Assembly: GCA_003520545.1 (NCBI GenBank)
Contig: DOUP01000017.1
Span: 1 to 38,275, forward strand
DNA: 38,275 bases
Reading direction: 5' to 3'
Source: Maritimibacter sp.
GTDB lineage: Bacteria; Pseudomonadota; Alphaproteobacteria; Rhodobacterales; Rhodobacteraceae
In this document: one piece after another, positions 23,949-32,806 of the stretch
How the letters are laid out: every line of letters begins with the position of its first letter
Position numbering within the stretch: the stretch's first letter is position 1
Made by a program: the position numbers and the translations under genes
Notes under the pieces: generated by a model
The model's input: the letters and a program-made list of their open reading frames with translations, nothing else
What the model was told of the DNA's origin: nothing
Databases searched by the model: none

Positions 23949-25733
23949 TTATTCCGCCGCGAGACCTTCGGTGAATTGCAGCCGCGCGAGCCGGGCATAG
24001 AGCCCGCCCTCGGCGACCAGCTCGTCGTGCGTCCCCTGCGCGACGATCCGGCCCTCTTCGAAAACCACGATCCGGTCGGCCTTTTTCACCGTCGCCAGTC
24101 GGTGCGCGATGATCAAGGTCGTGCGGCCCTTGGCCATTTCTTCCACCGCTGTCTGGACAAGCCGCTCACTCTCCGCATCCAGCGCAGAGGTCGCCTCATC
24201 GAGAAGCAGGATCGGGGCATCGCGCAGGATCGCGCGGGCAATGGCGATCCGCTGTTTCTGCCCGCCCGACAGCATCACGCCGCGCTCGCCCACGTAGCTG
24301 TCATAGCCTTCCGGCAACTTGGTCAGGAACTCGTGCGCCGCCGCCGCCTTGGCCGCGGCTTCCACGTCCGCATCGGTGGCATCGAGCCGCCCGAAGCGAA
24401 TGTTCTCACGTGCCGTGTCCGCAAAGATGACGGCGTCCTGCGGCACCAGAGCAATATGCTGACGGAAATCATCCCGCGCCACGTCACGCAGATCCATACC
24501 ATCGACCTTCACGCCCCCCTCGGCCGGGTCGTAGAACCGCTGCAAAAGCTGGATGATCGTGGATTTGCCAGCGCCTGAGGGGCCGACGAGGGCCACGGTC
24601 TCGCCCGGCTTCACATGCAAGTCGACCGCATCCAGCGCCAGGTGTTCGGGGCGTGCGGGATAGCGGAAGGTCACGCCTTCGAAATCGATCGCGCCCTGCA
24701 CAGGCGTCGGCATCGGCGCGGGCCGATCCGGGTCTCGCACCGCGTCCTCGGCATTCAAAAGTTCGACCAGACGCTCGGTCGCGCCCGCCGCCCGCTGCAA
24801 CTCGGACCATATCTCGGAAAGCGCGCCCACCGCCCCGGCCGTCATGATCGCGTAGATTACGAACTGCACCAGGGCCCCGACGGACATCTCGTCCCCGCGC
24901 ACATCCCGCGCGCCGATCCAGAGCACGCCGACCACGCCCGAGAAGATCAATGAGATCACGATCACCGTCATGAGGGACCGGGTCGTCACCCGCTTCTTGG
25001 CGAAGTTGAAGCTCTCTTCCGTCACCTCGTGAAATGCGTCACGCGACGGCTCTTCGTGGGTAAAGGCCTGCACGGTCTGAACCGAGAGCAAAGCCTCCGA
25101 CGCCTTGCCGGACGAGCGCGCGATCCAATCCTGGTTCTGACGGCTGAGCGCCCGCATGCGCCGCCCCAGAACGATGATCGGCACCATGACGACCGGCACC
25201 ACCAGCAACACCAAGCCGGTGAGTTTTGCGGAGGTAACGAGCAGCATGATCGTCCCGCCAACGAGAATCAGGAAATTGCGCAGGGCCACCGAAACCGACG
25301 ACCCGATCACCGACAGGATCAGCGTGGTATCCGTAGTGATCCGGCTCAGGACTTCCCCGGTCATGATCCGCTCGAAAAACGCCGGGCTCATTCCGATCAC
25401 GCGGGCAAAGACGGCCTCGCGAATATCGGCGACCACCCGTTCCCCCAACCGGGTCACGAGGTAGTAGCGAAGCCCGGTGCCCAGCGCGAGCGCGACAACA
25501 ATACCCAGGGCCGCCAGGAAGTATTGATCAAGCAGCGCATCTTCCGAGGTGGAAAAACCGTCGATGACCCGACGTACCGCCAAGGGCATGATGAGCGAGA
25601 TACCGGCGGTCACAACCAGTGCAACAAAGGCGGCGAGAAGCATCCCCTTGTAGGGCTTCAGGAACGGCCAAAGTCCCTGCAACGCGCCGATCCGCTTGGA
25701 CTTTTCGCGCTCCTCGTTGGTCCTGTCCGCCAT
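23949..25733 (-). CDS. MsbA-type ABC exporter (fused membrane and ATPase domains)
   Basis: 594 aa. The transmembrane domain has six helices between residues 30 and 310. The nucleotide-binding domain has Walker A GPSGAGKS (384-391), signature LSGGQKQRIAIARAIL, Walker B ILLLDEATSALD and switch AHRL. It works as a homodimer or half-transporter exporting a lipid or drug. The family is large and the substrate unknown; no lipid A genes adjoin it. The RBS is GAGGGACAG. Confidence 0.93.
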   Translation of the reverse strand: MADRTNEEREKSKRIGALQGLWPFLKPYKGMLLAAFVALVVTAGISLIMPLAVRRVIDGFSTSEDALLDQYFLAALGIVVALALGTGLRYYLVTRLGERVVADIREAVFARVIGMSPAFFERIMTGEVLSRITTDTTLILSVIGSSVSVALRNFLILVGGTIMLLVTSAKLTGLVLLVVPVVMVPIIVLGRRMRALSRQNQDWIARSSGKASEALLSVQTVQAFTHEEPSRDAFHEVTEESFNFAKKRVTTRSLMTVIVISLIFSGVVGVLWIGARDVRGDEMSVGALVQFVIYAIMTAGAVGALSEIWSELQRAAGATERLVELLNAEDAVRDPDRPAPMPTPVQGAIDFEGVTFRYPARPEHLALDAVDLHVKPGETVALVGPSGAGKSTIIQLLQRFYDPAEGGVKVDGMDLRDVARDDFRQHIALVPQDAVIFADTARENIRFGRLDATDADVEAAAKAAAAHEFLTKLPEGYDSYVGERGVMLSGGQKQRIAIARAILRDAPILLLDEATSALDAESERLVQTAVEEMAKGRTTLIIAHRLATVKKADRIVVFEEGRIVAQGTHDELVAEGGLYARLARLQFTEGLAAE

Positions 25734-25770
25734 ATCTGTCCCTCGTCTTCCGAGAAGGCATCCCTGCCCC

Positions 25771-25830
25771 CTCCTTTCCGGTCCCCAAATATCCCAGGGG
25801 GTCTCGGGGGAGGATCCCCCGCCGCCGCGC
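25771..25830. repeat. Intergenic hairpin repeat of Rhodobacteraceae type
   Basis: The stretch holds CCCCAAATATCCCAGGGGG and GGGGGAGGATCCCCC, then within the next 70 bp GATCGG-GAA-CCGATC and GCGGGCG-CA-CGCCCGC. From memory, a 'CCC..GGGATATTTGGGG' block followed by GC hairpins recurs between genes in many Rhodobacteraceae genomes. Only this one copy is in the window, so the repeat status rests on recollection. Confidence 0.45.
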
Positions 25831-25898
25831 GGATCGGGAACCGATCGGCGCGGCTGAACCTGCGCGGGCGCACGCCCGCACAGCTTGCTTGCGTTCTC

Positions 25899-27740
25899 TT
25901 ACTCTTCGCCCGGCAGGATCCGCACGCCGCCCTTGTTGGCCGAGGATGCGAGCAGTGCATAGGCCTTGAGCGCGGTCGACACGGCGCGTTTGCGCGGTGC
26001 CATCGGCTTCCAGGGCAGTGGGCCTTTCTCATCACGCCGCGCGGCCAACTCGTTGTCGGCGACCGCCAGGTTGATGGTCCGGTTCGGAATGTCGATCTCG
26101 ATGGTATCGCCGGTTTCCACCAGGCCGATCAGACCGCCCTCATGGGCTTCCGGGCTGACATGCCCGATGGACAGCCCCGATGTCCCGCCCGAGAAGCGGC
26201 CATCGGTCAGCAAGGCACAATCTTTCCCCAGGCCTTTGGATTTCAGATAGCTCGTCGGATAGAGCATCTCCTGCATCCCCGGCCCGCCCTGCGGCCCCTC
26301 GAAGCGGATGACCACGACTTCGCCTTCGCTGACTTCTCCGGTCAGAATGCCGTTCACCGCGTCATCCTGGCTCTCGTACACCCGCGCTTTGCCGGTAAAC
26401 TTCAGGATCGAGTCATCCACACCCGCAGTTTTCACGATACAGCCGTTTTCCGCGATATTTCCGAAGAGCACGGCAAGGCCACCGTCCTGGCTGAACGCAT
26501 GGGCCGTGGAGCGGATCACACCGTTTTCACGGTCCCGGTCGAGCTCCTTGTAGCGGTTTTCGGTCGAAAACGCCTGGGTCGTGCGCACACCACCCGGCGC
26601 GGCGCGGTAGAACTGATCGACCTCGTCGTCGTTCGTCACCACCACGTCCCATTTGGCGATTGCCTCGGCCATGGTATCGGAATGGACCGTGCGCACGTCC
26701 CCATGCAACAGGCCCCCGCGCAGCATTTCGCCCAGGATACCAAAGATGCCCCCGGCCCGGTGCACGTCTTCCATGTGCACGTCCTGCTTGGCTGGCGCGA
26801 CCTTGCAGAGCACCGGCACCTTGCGGCTCAACCGGTCGATGTCGTCCATCGTGAAGTCGATCTTCCCCTCGTAGGCAATGGCCAGCAGGTGCAGCACGGT
26901 GTTGGTTGAGCCGCCCATCGCGATATCCATGGACATGGCGTTCTCGAAGGCCTCGAAGGTCGCGATCTCGCGCGGGAGATAGCCTTTGTCCTCGACCTCG
27001 TAGTGCAGCTTGGTGATCTCGACGATCCGGCGACCAGCCTCCCGGAACAACCGCTCGCGGTCGGCGTGGGTGGCGAGAGTGGAGCCGTTGCCGGGCAGCG
27101 CAAGGCCCAGTGCCTCGGCCAGGCAGTTCATCGAGTTGGCGGTGAACATGCCAGAGCAGGAGCCGCAGGTCGGGCAGGCGTTCTGCTCGAACTCCGTTAC
27201 CTGCTCATCGGTGTAGTTGTCATCGGCCGCGACGACCATCGCGTCGACGAGGTCCACGGCGCGTTCCAGGTCGTCCACGGTCACCTTGCCCGCTTCCATC
27301 GGGCCGCCCGAGACGAAGATGACGGGAATGTTCAACCGCATCGCGGCCATCATCATCCCCGGCGTGATCTTGTCACAGTTCGAGATACAGACCATGGCGT
27401 CGGCACAATGCGCATTGACCATGTATTCCACGCTATCGGCGATGATTTCGCGCGACGGCAGGGAATAGAGCATCCCGTCGTGGCCCATTGCGATACCGTC
27501 ATCGACCGCGATGGTGTTGAATTCCTTGGCCACGCCGCCCGCTTTTTCGATCTCGCCGGCGACGAGCTGCCCCAGATCCTTGAGGTGAACGTGCCCCGGC
27601 ACGAATTGGGTAAAACTGTTCACCACGGCGATGATCGGCTTGCCGAAATCGTCGTCAGTCATCCCGGTGGCGCGCCAAAGGCCACGGGCACCAGCCATGT
27701 TGCGGCCATGGGTAGAACGGCGGGAACGGTAATAGGGCAT
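25899..27740 (-). CDS. ilvD: Dihydroxy-acid dehydratase
   Basis: 613 aa from ATG 27740 with AAGGAG upstream; the 21 codons before it are not translated in the family. It dehydrates 2,3-dihydroxy-isovalerate and its homologue in valine, leucine and isoleucine synthesis, in the cytoplasm. Fe-S and metal residues are visible in CISNCDKITPGM and ACPTCGSCSGMFTANSMNCL, with ALLTDGRFSGGTSGLSIGH near the end. It is a single-gene unit, divergent from the gbsR-type operon. Confidence 0.97.
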   Translation of the reverse strand: MPYYRSRRSTHGRNMAGARGLWRATGMTDDDFGKPIIAVVNSFTQFVPGHVHLKDLGQLVAGEIEKAGGVAKEFNTIAVDDGIAMGHDGMLYSLPSREIIADSVEYMVNAHCADAMVCISNCDKITPGMMMAAMRLNIPVIFVSGGPMEAGKVTVDDLERAVDLVDAMVVAADDNYTDEQVTEFEQNACPTCGSCSGMFTANSMNCLAEALGLALPGNGSTLATHADRERLFREAGRRIVEITKLHYEVEDKGYLPREIATFEAFENAMSMDIAMGGSTNTVLHLLAIAYEGKIDFTMDDIDRLSRKVPVLCKVAPAKQDVHMEDVHRAGGIFGILGEMLRGGLLHGDVRTVHSDTMAEAIAKWDVVVTNDDEVDQFYRAAPGGVRTTQAFSTENRYKELDRDRENGVIRSTAHAFSQDGGLAVLFGNIAENGCIVKTAGVDDSILKFTGKARVYESQDDAVNGILTGEVSEGEVVVIRFEGPQGGPGMQEMLYPTSYLKSKGLGKDCALLTDGRFSGGTSGLSIGHVSPEAHEGGLIGLVETGDTIEIDIPNRTINLAVADNELAARRDEKGPLPWKPMAPRKRAVSTALKAYALLASSANKGGVRILPGEE

Positions 27741-27840
27741 GAAACGTCTCCTTCCAGCGGACGGCGCCTCAATAGACCCAAGCGCCTTTCGGAGCAATGA
27801 CAAAGCCTTGTGATGCCGCGCTGCAGAAAATATTGTTCAA

Positions 27841-27864
27841 ATCGTTCAATCTATATTGAACGAT
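27841..27864. promoter_or_regulatory. Perfect 24-bp palindromic operator before the efflux operon
   Basis: ATCGTTCAAT-CTAT-ATTGAACGAT has 10-bp perfect arms around 4 bases and ends 26 bp before the regulator start. Another half site, TTGTTCAA, lies at 27833-27840. The size and place suit autoregulation by the MarR/GbsR-type dimer encoded directly downstream. It also faces ilvD, 100 bp away. Confidence 0.75.
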
Positions 27865-27890
27865 GCGATGACCCATCCTATATCGCGCCT

Positions 27891-28358
27891 ATGACGCGCG
27901 ACCCGATCGAACATTTCATCGAACAGATGGGCATCTTCACCCAAGAAGATGGCCTGCCCCGCATTGCCGGGCAAATCCTGGGCTTTCTGCTGATCGACGG
28001 TGAGCCGCGCACGCTGGCCGAAATCACCGAAGCTCTGGGCATTTCGAAAGCCTCCGCCTCCACCAACTGCCGCCTGCTCGCAGACAAAGGCGCGGTGGTG
28101 CGTATGGGGGCGATCGGAGCGCGTCAGGACAGTTACGTCATCGCGGACGATCCCGCCCGCCGGACACTGGGCTCCATGGCGGAGCGTTTCCGCCAGCGGG
28201 CCAAGTCGATGGACCAGATCGCGCAGGACTTTCCCGAAAACCGTGCAGGCGCGCAGGCGCGCGTGCTGAACTTGTCGGCCTTTTTCCGCGATTCCGCCGC
28301 CTTTCTCGATGAATGGACGGCCCATGCGCAGAAAAACCAACCGGCCGAAACGGAGTGA
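27891..28358 (+). CDS. GbsR/MarR-type transcriptional regulator
   Basis: 155 aa from ATG 27891. A winged HTH occupies residues ~28-90 (GQILGFLLIDGEPRTLAEIT, then ALGISKASASTNCRLLADKG), where the pattern 'L..ISK.S.S...R.L...G.V' is typical of GbsR-like MarR relatives. The C-terminal half is a dimerising helix. There is hardly any ribosome-binding site before this ATG, so the mRNA may be nearly leaderless. The efflux adaptor starts 3 bp after its stop, so it is the first gene of the operon and very likely its repressor. Confidence 0.9.
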   Translation: MTRDPIEHFIEQMGIFTQEDGLPRIAGQILGFLLIDGEPRTLAEITEALGISKASASTNCRLLADKGAVVRMGAIGARQDSYVIADDPARRTLGSMAERFRQRAKSMDQIAQDFPENRAGAQARVLNLSAFFRDSAAFLDEWTAHAQKNQPAETE

Positions 28359-28361
28359 GCC

Positions 28362-29570
28362 ATGAACATGGAAAATACCAAGCCTGACTGGGCCATGAAC
28401 AAGCGGGAAAAAGCCCGCGCCGAACGGGTCGCCGCCGGTGAAGAACCGAAAAAACGCGCGAAATGGCCCTGGGTCGTCCTGGTATTGCTGATCGCAGGCG
28501 GTGCCGGCGGATACCTCTACACGCAGCAGCCCATGGAATCGGTCGAAGTCGTCGAAGAGGTCGAACAGATCACCGTGGTTCAGCTTGCCCCCTATGAGGT
28601 CGAAACCCTCGCCCCCATGACGCTCGAAGAAACGCTGCGCATGACCGGATCGCTCACGCCCGCCCAACAGGTTCATCTCTCCGCCGAAGTCTCCGCCCGC
28701 CTCGTGTCCGTCTCCGTGCGCGAAGGCGATCGCGTGGAACAGGGCGACGTGCTGGCCGAATTCGACGTCGACACGCTGGAAAACCAACTGGCTCAGGCCC
28801 TCTCCAACGCGCAGGCAACGCGGGTGCAGGTCAATCAGGCCCAGTCGGATTTCAACCGCACGCAGACGCTGGTGGAACGCGGTCTTGCCGCGCCCACGGC
28901 CCTGGAAAATGCCCGCTCCGGGCTGGAACAACTGCAAGCTCAGCTCTCGGCGCAGGAAACCGCGGTCGAGAACGCCGAAGCCTCGCTCGACAAGGCCCGC
29001 GTCATGGCGCCCTTCGCTGGCGCGATCTCCGAGCGCGCCGCCGATCCGGGAGAATTCATCGCCACCGGCTCGCCGCTTTTCACCCTCGTCGATCTGTCCT
29101 CCTTTGAAGTAAAAGCCACCGCGCCGGTTTCAAAAAGCCCGATGATCGAACCGGGTCAGACCGTCGAACTCACTGTCGAAGGTTTCGGGGATAAGACGTT
29201 CAATGGCACCGTCGAACGGATCAACCCGGTCGCGCTCGAAGGGTCGCGCGCCCTGCCCGTCTACATTTCCCTCGCCAACTCCGATGGCCAGCTTCGCGGC
29301 GGCATGTTCGCCTCGGGTCGCATCGTTCTCGACTCCAAGGAAAACGGACTGTCGGTTCCAATCGAAGCCCTGCGCACCGATGCCGATGGGGATTACGTCC
29401 TCGTCGTGACCGGCGACACGCTTGAGCGCCGCGCCGTCGAGGTAACCCGCGAATGGGCGAACGGCGCCCGTGTCGAGATCGCCTCCGGTGTCGAACCGGG
29501 CGAGACCGTTCTGGCCGCCGCCATGCCCGAAGTCCGCGCCGGTCAAGCCGTCGCCCTGATCGAAGAGTAA
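28362..29570 (+). CDS. RND efflux periplasmic adaptor (HlyD/MFP family)
   Basis: 402 aa. The cytoplasmic start is followed by one membrane anchor (~36-53, WPWVVLVLLIAGGAGGYLY). Then come a lipoyl half (VHLSAEVSARLVSVSVREGD), an alpha-hairpin coiled coil (~135-205), the second lipoyl half (ARVMAPFAGAISERAADPGE) and a beta-barrel/MP domain. It bridges the inner-membrane pump to an outer-membrane channel. The stretch VEVVEEVEQ after the anchor is unusually acidic. No outer-membrane factor gene is in the operon, so a TolC-like protein must come from elsewhere. Confidence 0.94.
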   Translation: MNMENTKPDWAMNKREKARAERVAAGEEPKKRAKWPWVVLVLLIAGGAGGYLYTQQPMESVEVVEEVEQITVVQLAPYEVETLAPMTLEETLRMTGSLTPAQQVHLSAEVSARLVSVSVREGDRVEQGDVLAEFDVDTLENQLAQALSNAQATRVQVNQAQSDFNRTQTLVERGLAAPTALENARSGLEQLQAQLSAQETAVENAEASLDKARVMAPFAGAISERAADPGEFIATGSPLFTLVDLSSFEVKATAPVSKSPMIEPGQTVELTVEGFGDKTFNGTVERINPVALEGSRALPVYISLANSDGQLRGGMFASGRIVLDSKENGLSVPIEALRTDADGDYVLVVTGDTLERRAVEVTREWANGARVEIASGVEPGETVLAAAMPEVRAGQAVALIEE

Positions 29571-29575
29571 ACCCC

Positions 29576-32500
29576 ATGTTTCTGACACGGATCAGCGTCA
29601 ACCAGCCGGTCTTCGCCACGATGGTGATGATCGCCGTCATGGTCGTCGGCGTCTTCTCCTATTCGCGTCTCCCGGTTGAACAGTTCCCTGACGTGGACTT
29701 TCCCGTCGTCGCCGTCGTCACCTCGTATCCAGGCGCGACGCCGGAAGCGGTGGAGAGCGACATTATCGAACCCATCGAGGATTCGATTTCCACGCTCGCC
29801 GGCATCGACACGGTAGAAAGCACCGCGCTGACCGGTTCCTCGCTCGTCATCGTCCAGTTCGATCTGGAAGTGGACAGCGCCACCGCCGTGCAGGACGTGC
29901 GCGACCGGGTAAGCCAGATCTCCGGTCTTCTGCCCGATAACGCCGAAGATCCCCGCATCCTGCGCTTCGACCCCTCCGATTTCCCGATCATCTCCATCGG
30001 CATCTCGTCCGAAGAGGTCGAAATCGGGGCGCTGACCAAGATCACCGAAGACGTCATCTCCAAGCGCATCTCCAACCTGCGCGGCGTCGGTCAGGCGAGC
30101 GTCGTGGGTGGCCTGCCGCGCCAGGTTCAGATCGACATCGACCCGGATCGTCAGACCGCGCTCAACGTCGGCATCGCCGAGGTCGCCTCCGCCGTGGCCC
30201 AGGAAAACCAGGATGTGCCCGCAGGTGCCGTGACCGGTGACGGCACCTCGCAATCGGTGCAGGTCGAAGGCCGCATCGAAACCCTGCGCGCCTTCGAGGA
30301 CATCATCGTCGCCCGCCGCGCGGGACAGGCCATTCGGCTTGGCGACATGGCGGACGTGTCTTTGGGCCTCGCGGAACGCGACAGCCTCGCCATGCTCAAC
30401 GGACGCGACGCCCTTGCCATCGACATCCTGAAAATCCAGGGCGCGAACACCGTTGACGTGGCCGAACGGGTGCAGGAAGAAGTCAAAAAGATGCAGGAGG
30501 ACCCCGACTTCGAAGGGATCGACATCCGCATTCTACGCGACAACTCCTTATCCGTCGTGGAAAGCTTCCATTCGGTGCAATCCATGATCGTCGAAGGCGC
30601 CATCCTCGCCACCATCATCGTGTTTCTGTTCCTGAATTCGTGGCGCTCCACGGTCATCACCGGCCTGACCCTGCCGATCTCGATCATCGGCACCATGACC
30701 GCGATCTATGCCCTCGGGTTCACCCTCAACATGATGACGCTCATGGCGCTCTCGCTTGCAGTCGGCATCCTTATCGACGACGCCATCGTGGTGCGTGAAA
30801 ACATCATGCGGCATTTACATATGGGCAAGACACACCGGCAGGCCGCGCTCGACGGCACCAACGAGATCGGGCTTGCCGTGCTCGCCACCACGCTTTCCAT
30901 CGTCTCGGTTTTCTTGCCGGTGGCCTTCATGGAAGGGATCATCGGCCGCTTCTTCCTGCAATTCGGGATCACCGTATCCGTGGCCGTCATGATTTCGCTC
31001 TTCGTGTCCTTCACGCTCGACCCGATGATGTCCTCGGTCTGGTATGACCCGGCCGCAGACGAGAATGCCAAACGTGGCTGGCTCGGTCGCCAGGTGCAGA
31101 AATTCGACCGGTTCTTCGACTGGATCGGCCAGCAATACGGCAAACTTCTCAAGAAGGCGCTGAAGTTTCGCAAGACCACCCTCTCGGTCGCCTTCGCGGC
31201 CTTCGTGGGGTCCTTTGCACTCTTCCCGATGATCGGGGGTGAGTTCATTCCCGCGTCCGATACCGGCGAAATCCAGGTCGATATGCAGGCCCCGGTCGGC
31301 ACCTCGCTCGACCGCACCGCCGAGAAGATCGCGCAGGTCGACACGCTACTTCGCGAACAATTCCCGGAGATCGAGCGGACCTACGCGACGGTCAACTCCG
31401 GCACCACGTCGGGCGACAACAACGCGACCATCGTTGGCATCCTGGTGCCGTCCGACCAACGGGCGCGCACGCCGCAGCAGCTGACCAGCCCGGTGCGCGA
31501 CGCGCTTGCACAGATCCCCGGCGCCGCGTTCTCGGTCGGTGCCGCTGGCGGCATGGGGCCGGTCGAACCTCCCATCGTGCTGAAGATCTTCGGCCCGGAC
31601 CTGCGCGTTCTCGAACGCCTGTCAGGTGAACTGGCCGATAAGCTGGCCCAGATCGACGGCCTGGTCGATATCGACACCACGCTGGACGACCCCCAGCCAA
31701 CGCTTGGCATCAACGTGGATCGCGACGCGGCCTTCGACCTCGGTGTTTCGCTGGGTGCCATTGGCGACACGCTGACCTCCATGCTGGAAGGGCAAACGGT
31801 GTCCGAATGGACCACGCCGCAGGGGGAAAGCCTCGATGTCGTCGTGCGCCTGCCCGACCGGGCGCGGCAGGATACCGGCTATCTCGGGTCGCTGCCCATC
31901 GCCCAATCCGGCGCAACCGGGTCGCAAGACCTGATCCGTCTGGACCAGGTCGCGACGATCACGCAGTCCGAGGGACCGGGCGAGATCAACCGCGAAAACC
32001 GGGAACGCTCCGTGCGGGTCACCGCCAACCTCGCTTCCGGCGTGCGTCCCGGCGATGTGACCGAAGCGATCAATTCGGCAATGGAGAGCATCGGCATGCC
32101 GCTCGGCTACGGGACCGGCGCTGGCGGCGAGACCGAAGACATGGCCGACCTGGCGCTGGCGGCGGCGGCCGCCCTGGCCCTCGCCATCATCTTCATCTAC
32201 CTCGTGCTCGCCTCCCAGTTCGGCTCGTTCATGCAGCCCTTCGCCATCATGACCTCGCTGCCTCTGGCCCTGATCGGGGTCATGGGGGGGCTTCTGGTCT
32301 TTGACTCGACGCTGAACGTCATGTCGATCATCGGGTTCATCATGCTGATGGGCCTCGTGACGAAGAACGCCATTCTGCTCGTCGACAACGCCAACCAACA
32401 CGTGCGCGACGAAGGCATGAACCTCTTTGACGCCTTGGTGAACGCGGGCCGCACCCGGTTCCGGCCGATTGTTATGACGACGCTTGCGATGATCTTCGGG

Positions 32501-32731
32501 ATGCTGCCGCTGGCGCTGAACATCCACGGCGGCACGGGTCAGAACGCGTCAATGGCCCACGCGGTCATCGGCGGTCTGATTTCCTCGTCGCTCCTGACCT
32601 TGGTCGTGGTTCCCGTGGCCCTCACCTACACGGACGGTTTCGGGCGCTGGGTATCGCAATACATGCCAAAGGCCCCGGACGATGCACATGCGACGCCGGT
32701 GTCGCACGACAGCAAATCCCCTGCCGAGTAA
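29576..32731 (+). CDS. RND multidrug efflux pump, inner-membrane permease
   Basis: 1051 aa from ATG 29576, 5 bp after the adaptor stop. It shows the RND layout: TM1 at the start (QPVFATMVMIAVMVVGVFSY), a periplasmic loop with SYPGATPEAVESDIIEPIED, a TM2-6 block with the proton-relay motif VGILIDDAIVVREN, a second loop, and TM8-12 with GLVTKNAILLVDNA and a RFRPIVMTT end. Proton-driven export of drugs or lipophilic compounds is expected. HAE1 rather than the metal-exporting HME type is suggested by the relay residues. Transcription ends at the terminator 22 bp downstream. Confidence 0.95.
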   Translation: MFLTRISVNQPVFATMVMIAVMVVGVFSYSRLPVEQFPDVDFPVVAVVTSYPGATPEAVESDIIEPIEDSISTLAGIDTVESTALTGSSLVIVQFDLEVDSATAVQDVRDRVSQISGLLPDNAEDPRILRFDPSDFPIISIGISSEEVEIGALTKITEDVISKRISNLRGVGQASVVGGLPRQVQIDIDPDRQTALNVGIAEVASAVAQENQDVPAGAVTGDGTSQSVQVEGRIETLRAFEDIIVARRAGQAIRLGDMADVSLGLAERDSLAMLNGRDALAIDILKIQGANTVDVAERVQEEVKKMQEDPDFEGIDIRILRDNSLSVVESFHSVQSMIVEGAILATIIVFLFLNSWRSTVITGLTLPISIIGTMTAIYALGFTLNMMTLMALSLAVGILIDDAIVVRENIMRHLHMGKTHRQAALDGTNEIGLAVLATTLSIVSVFLPVAFMEGIIGRFFLQFGITVSVAVMISLFVSFTLDPMMSSVWYDPAADENAKRGWLGRQVQKFDRFFDWIGQQYGKLLKKALKFRKTTLSVAFAAFVGSFALFPMIGGEFIPASDTGEIQVDMQAPVGTSLDRTAEKIAQVDTLLREQFPEIERTYATVNSGTTSGDNNATIVGILVPSDQRARTPQQLTSPVRDALAQIPGAAFSVGAAGGMGPVEPPIVLKIFGPDLRVLERLSGELADKLAQIDGLVDIDTTLDDPQPTLGINVDRDAAFDLGVSLGAIGDTLTSMLEGQTVSEWTTPQGESLDVVVRLPDRARQDTGYLGSLPIAQSGATGSQDLIRLDQVATITQSEGPGEINRENRERSVRVTANLASGVRPGDVTEAINSAMESIGMPLGYGTGAGGETEDMADLALAAAAALALAIIFIYLVLASQFGSFMQPFAIMTSLPLALIGVMGGLLVFDSTLNVMSIIGFIMLMGLVTKNAILLVDNANQHVRDEGMNLFDALVNAGRTRFRPIVMTTLAMIFGMLPLALNIHGGTGQNASMAHAVIGGLISSSLLTLVVVPVALTYTDGFGRWVSQYMPKAPDDAHATPVSHDSKSPAE

Positions 32732-32752
32732 CACGCGACACCTGACGAAAAG

Positions 32753-32785
32753 AAGCGCCGCGCCCTGCCAGGACGCGGCGCTTTT
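32753..32785. terminator. Bidirectional terminator between the RND pump and the histidine kinase
   Basis: AAGCGCCGCG and CGCGGCGCTT form a 10-bp perfect stem with an 11-base loop, flanked by AAAAG on the left and TTTT on the right; it serves both converging operons. Confidence 0.8.
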
Positions 32786-32806
32786 GCGCGGGTGTCTGGG
32801 CCGGTC

